DNA from: Symsagittifera roscoffensis
Taxonomy: Eukaryota > Xenacoelomorpha > Acoela > Convolutidae
Assembly: GCF_963678635.1 (NCBI RefSeq)
Contig: NC_087063.1
Span: 59,404,759 to 59,468,758, forward strand
Length of the DNA: 64,000 bases
Direction: 5' to 3'
Part shown: positions 60,734 through 64,000 of the stretch, piece after piece
How the letters are laid out: each line of letters begins with the position of its first letter
How positions within the stretch are numbered: position 1 is the first letter of the stretch
Program-made: the position numbers and the translations under genes
Notes under the pieces: generated by a model
What the model was told of the DNA's origin: nothing
Databases searched by the model: none
The model's input: the letters and a program-made list of their open reading frames with translations, nothing else

Positions 60734-61123
60734 TCAGGCGATACTCAAGTAGTATTTCTTGTGTAGGTGTACCATTATCTCCGTTTCTACGAAGACCACG
60801 TGGCGGTGTCTTGTCAATTCATCAGGCCGTGTCTTGTCAATCAAGAAGTCATCCCAGTACCTATTGTAAATCATGCCTGTCCGTTTACGATTACCGCTCC
60901 TGGTTCCTGCCGTTATCGGCAAGTCTGTTTCCGTCCACTTTGGCACCTCGTCCTGCTCCGGATCGTTCCAGTCTTCTTCCACAAAGGATTTTGCCTCTGA
61001 GTCCGCTTCTATCTTTTCATTATCATCCAAACTCAAGTCCTCGTTGCCATCATTTTTCTCTCTGGTGCCCTTTTCGTTCACCTCGCAAGCTGTTTCCACC
61101 AATAGGTACTCGAGTCCCTCCAT
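60734..61123 (-). pseudogene. Pol C-terminal tail of copy B, macrodomain deleted
   Basis: Matches 39880-40190 of copy A (EGLEYLLVETACEVNEKG, PITAGTRSGNRKRTGM, WDDFLIDKTRPDEL) and then jumps, within the text GACACCGCCACGTGG, to the last few codons before the pol stop. The macrodomain and about 0.9 kb are missing. Confidence 0.75.
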
Positions 61124-61138
61124 ATACTGCGGTACGCA

Positions 61139-62346
61139 TCAGTCTTTTGGGGATGAGACATGAGGTTTCCAGTTTTCATAATGTGCTGCGCGCCCCGTAC
61201 TCAAACGGTAGAACCGTCCTTGTTGAAGTACTACCGTTATCATGAATGGTCTTCTCCATTTCTTAAGTAGTTTCTTTGTCCCTTTGGGAGTTATAACATT
61301 CTGGAAGACCCAGACGTATTGGCCCACTGCATATGTTTTCGCTTGCAGTATTTTCTCATCGTATTTCTTCCGCTGTCTCATTTGCGCTTGCGCTGTGTTC
61401 CTCCTGCAGAGCTCGTTTAGTTCCTGCTGTCTCTTAACCGCTTCTTTCACATAAGCTTGAGGCAATGTATTTTTCCCTTCGTATTCGGGGTAAAAGCATG
61501 TTAGAGGCACCGCACTTTCGCTGCCCGTCAACATCATGAAGGGACTGATTCCTGTTGTTGAGTGTTGCGTACTGTTGTATGCCCCTACCCTTTGCGGCAG
61601 ATGTTTGTCCAAGTCTGTCATATATCTTGAGCAGTATACCCTCAGCATGTTTACCAATGTTCTATTCTGTCTCTCCACTAACCCGTTGGTTTGGGGATGA
61701 TAGGTCGTGGAGTGCGCTTGAGCAATTTGTGACCTCTTCATCAATTATTTGTCAGGTCCACAACGAAGGCCTTGCAGTTGTCCGACTGAAATGTCATGGG
61801 ACACCCATACCGTGATATCCAATGTGTTATCAGGTGGTCACACGTCTCTTCTACCGCTTCTGCCAATTTCGTGAAATGATCTATTATGACCAATATCTGG
61901 TTATATCCCGATTCTGTCATGCAGATATTCTGATGGTCTATCTGCACAACTTCGTTAAATTCCGAGCTTTCAACGGACTTGAGTGGGAACTTTATCTTCT
62001 TTGGGTCTTTCACTTGCAGGCATGCCAGGCATATATTCACCGATCTCTCACAGGCTTTCCTTAATCCTGGCCAGTCAAACCTATGAAGTATTCTTTTTTG
62101 CACCTCGTCTATCCCCTGGTGCCCCATTTGATCATGCGATCTGAAAAACAGTTCCGTCTGACACAACTGTGGCAGTATGATGAGGTTATGCTTGTGTAAT
62201 ATCTTCTCCTCATCTTTTCTCTTGCATGTCACCTTCCCATCAGCTGTGTGATAGAGTAGGTCTTTCTGTCTTTGTAAAACTGGCTTAAGATCTTGTAGCT
62301 GTCTTCTTCTAGGTCCCCCTTCTCTTTGGACCCCTTCCGGATCCAT
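61139..62346 (-). pseudogene. Integrase of copy B, nearly complete
   Basis: 62346-61741: zinc-binding HH-CC (FFRSHDQMGHQG ... NICLACLQ), first catalytic Asp in VVQIDHQN, second in MTFQSDNCKAF. After a -1 frameshift at about 61742, 61744-61139 carries the Glu (NGLVERQNRTLVNMLRVY) and the C-terminal DNA-binding region (VGQYVWVFQNVITPKGTKKL, YRLSTGRAAHYENWKPHVSS). The D,D,E triad is intact; a stop at 61139 separates the tail. It supplies the core missing from copy A. Confidence 0.88.
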
Positions 62347-63180
62347 GTGGAGAGGTTACTTGTCATCTTGTCATTCTTTTGGGCCCGTAATAGATTCGAC
62401 AGCCTATATCTTGCCTTGACGTGCTCTTTTAGTGCCATTATCTGACGATTCATTTCTCCAGGGTTGTGGATGTCGTCCTTCAGCTTTACGCATACTATCC
62501 TCCTTATGATCTTCCTGTCATCTTCTGGCACCAGATTTGTTCTGACATTTGAGTTGCACGATAGCTCCCTGAATAATTTCCTCCACACTGCAATTTTCTC
62601 AAGCTCTTCACCTCCTCGCACTTCCTGCTGATCCAAGTTGTACGTTCCTGAGGAAGGATCCGTCTGTAGATCCCTGTCGCGGTGTCTCATCTTCTCTTCC
62701 GCCAGTATCATGCATAGACTATCTTGGTCATCGCTGCTCTTCTCCGAATCTTCATCCCACTCTTCGCACTCCCCGGACAATTTTTCTTCTTCAGCATCTT
62801 CTTCCACTGTGGGCCACTCCCCGGACTCTTGGTCTAGTCCAAGGTGTTCAGCCTCCTCCTTAAATGCCACTTTCTTCTTCCTAACCCGAGTCCGCTCAAG
62901 TATGTCATCACGGATTTTATCAACCAATGACTGCACGACATCTTTCCCGTCCGATTTTCCGTTTAAGGAGTCCTCGACACTACCAGTTTCATTCCTTCTC
63001 AAAATCGTGAATTCCGGTTCCTCCTTACCCTTTCCTCTGATCTGGATTTATCGTCTGCCAGTTTCTCAGTAATCTCATCAAGTCTTCATCTATCTGTGCA
63101 TCTCCCGTTTCTACCTGGTTGAGGTCATAGCCTTTTGCCTTGAGCGTCTCCCTCACGATTTTTGACTTGAGCAGTATCCC
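62229..63180 (-). pseudogene. Acidic linker between RNase H and integrase, copy B
   Basis: 257 open codons at 63002-62229, conserved with 38634-39479: DILERTRVRKKKVAFKEEAE, VPEDDRKIIRRIVCVKLKDD, KEHVKARYRLSNLLRAQKND. A frameshift at about 62270 joins it to the integrase. Function unknown. Confidence 0.7.
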
Positions 63181-63800
63181 TATCGGTATCCCCGGGTCTT
63201 CTTCAAAATTGTTTTCCCTGGAGGCTCCTTTGGTAGTTCGGGGTGATCTTCTATCGGTTTGCCTGACTTGTCGAGCCATCTCGTGAGTGGAAGACTATCA
63301 TACGTTTCCTTAACCATGAAGGAGAAGCCATTTTTGATTTCTGGCCTATCCGCCTCCCTCTGTTCCTGTCTCTCGTAGAACTCTGTCTTCTTACTCAAGC
63401 TATCGGCATTTTGATGTTTGTCTCTTGTTCTATGCCCAAATATCACGTCGTATCCATCGAGGCGAACTATCCACTCCCAAGGTAGCTCTGGTACATTGAG
63501 TACGTCGTCAGCCAGCTGAGTGCCCTGTTGTTGACTCGCAGCTTGAATGGCTCACTTCCTAGGTATGCTCTATATTTCTCGACAAAGGTAACCACCGCGA
63601 ACATCTCTGCTTTCGGCGCCCCGTACTTCATTTCCGTATCACTCAAGACTCTACTCCCGTACGCTATCGGTCTCAAGACTGTCTTCCCGTTTCATTGCTG
63701 TTCTTGATGGAGAATGCCAGAAATCGCGACTACCGACGCATCCGTGTCCAGCACGTACATCCCTTTTTCCGTTGGCATCCCAGCACCCGTGCCTCGCACA
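63180..63800 (-). pseudogene. RNase H of copy B, broken
   Basis: YVLDTDASVVAISGILHQEQ (first Asp), MRPIAYGSRVLSDTEMKYGA (with the E of the A-E-M segment following), FKLRVNNRALSWL and HRTRDKHQNADSLSKK are the standard gypsy RNase H motifs in order. Frameshifts at about 63690 and 63460 interrupt them. The domain is absent from copy A. Confidence 0.82.
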
Positions 63801-64000
63801 ACTCTTTCTTTATTCTCTGGAATGACTCTTCCGCCGCGTTGTTCCACGTGAACTTCTTGCCTTTGTACCTCATTAGTTGTTTCATCGGGTGTACCTTGTC
63901 CGCGTAGCCCTTGATGAACTCCCTGTAATAGTTCGCGAAACCCAGAAAGCTCATCAATTGATGTTCCGTCTTTGGCGATTTCCAAGTCAGAACCGCTTCC
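63700..64000 (-). pseudogene. C-terminal end of RT of copy B (window edge)
   Basis: FLGFANYYREFIKGYADKVH and MKQLMRYKGKKFTWNNAAEE follow the palm as in copy A at 38365-38450 and continue into RNase H. The catalytic part lies beyond the right edge. Confidence 0.85.

Larger units (their letters stand above)
53758..64000 (-). mobile_element. Copy B: older giant element, minus strand, interrupted by copy A and cut by the window edge
   Basis: Reads on the minus strand from RT (64000) through RNase H, linker, integrase, spacer and 3' ORF to 53758, where it stops in 'ACTGGAGGAG'. The next element nucleotides (GGACTTGGCG) are at 30482, on the other side of copy A. B and C are therefore one element split by A. 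B keeps domains that A has lost and lacks the macrodomain. Confidence 0.85.

Noticed and set aside
28959-64000. Polinton/Maverick or Helitron identity for the large mobile region
   Set aside because: LTRs, Gag zinc knuckle, D-T-G protease, YVDD RT, RNase H and DDE integrase in Ty3/gypsy order are present. No PolB, packaging ATPase, capsid or Rep/helicase is seen.

Overview
The window is genomic DNA from an animal, almost certainly an invertebrate; I could not fix the phylum. The host gene is intron-rich with GT-AG introns, the intergenic DNA is AT-rich, and there are tRNA-derived SINEs, a Penelope-like element and several Ty3/gypsy LTR elements. No bacterial signatures are present.

Region 1 (about 3.2-28.5 kb, minus strand) is a Son-of-sevenless (SOS) gene, the Ras/Rac guanine-nucleotide exchange factor. 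I assembled 19 exons by matching splice sites to the family's domain order: histone fold, DH, PH, REM, Cdc25, start of the proline-rich tail. Exons 1-17 sum to exactly 1080 codons with compatible phases at every junction. The far 3' end lies beyond, or is not recognised in, the left edge of the window. The introns hold most of the non-coding interest: a complete, young Ty3/gypsy element (4313-10496, opposite strand to SOS); a decayed Penelope-like element with hammerhead-like terminal repeats (23553-26452); several copies of a repeat made of a 155-178 bp tandem unit; tRNA-derived SINEs; and small tandem duplications.

A short divergent PHD-finger ORF (28626-28961) separates SOS from region 2.

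Region 2 (about 28.96-64.0 kb) is built almost entirely from two copies of one giant LTR retroelement family, nested in opposite orientation. Copy A (plus strand) runs from its 5' LTR at 30483-31383 to its 3' LTR at 52869-53757, about 23.3 kb. It sits inside an older minus-strand copy, whose halves are B (64000 down to 53758, continuing off the window) and C (30482 down to 28959, ending in its 3' LTR). The two broken ends of the older copy are adjacent in element coordinates.

Combining the copies gives this inferred layout: LTR; about 2.6 kb leader with minisatellites; Gag with zinc knuckle; protease; RT; RNase H; an unusual acidic linker of about 240 residues; integrase; a TARG1-like macrodomain; a roughly 0.55 kb non-coding spacer with short tandem arrays and a candidate 3' splice site; then a very long 3' coding region with a coiled coil, a complete SGNH/GDSL-type hydrolase motif set (GDS, GTN, DGIH), a second SGNH-like domain (TGSD, GMND), several unknown conserved blocks and a basic NLS-like stretch; then LTR. 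Copy A has lost RNase H and the integrase core and carries three macrodomain modules. Copy B keeps RNase H and integrase, has lost the macrodomain, and is the only copy here with the coiled coil and first SGNH domain. All are broken by stops and frameshifts. The palindrome-derived hexamer CT[CT][GA]AG is strikingly enriched across this family. The macrodomain plus two SGNH-like domains in the 3' part of a giant gypsy-type element is the best candidate for an undescribed system in the window.
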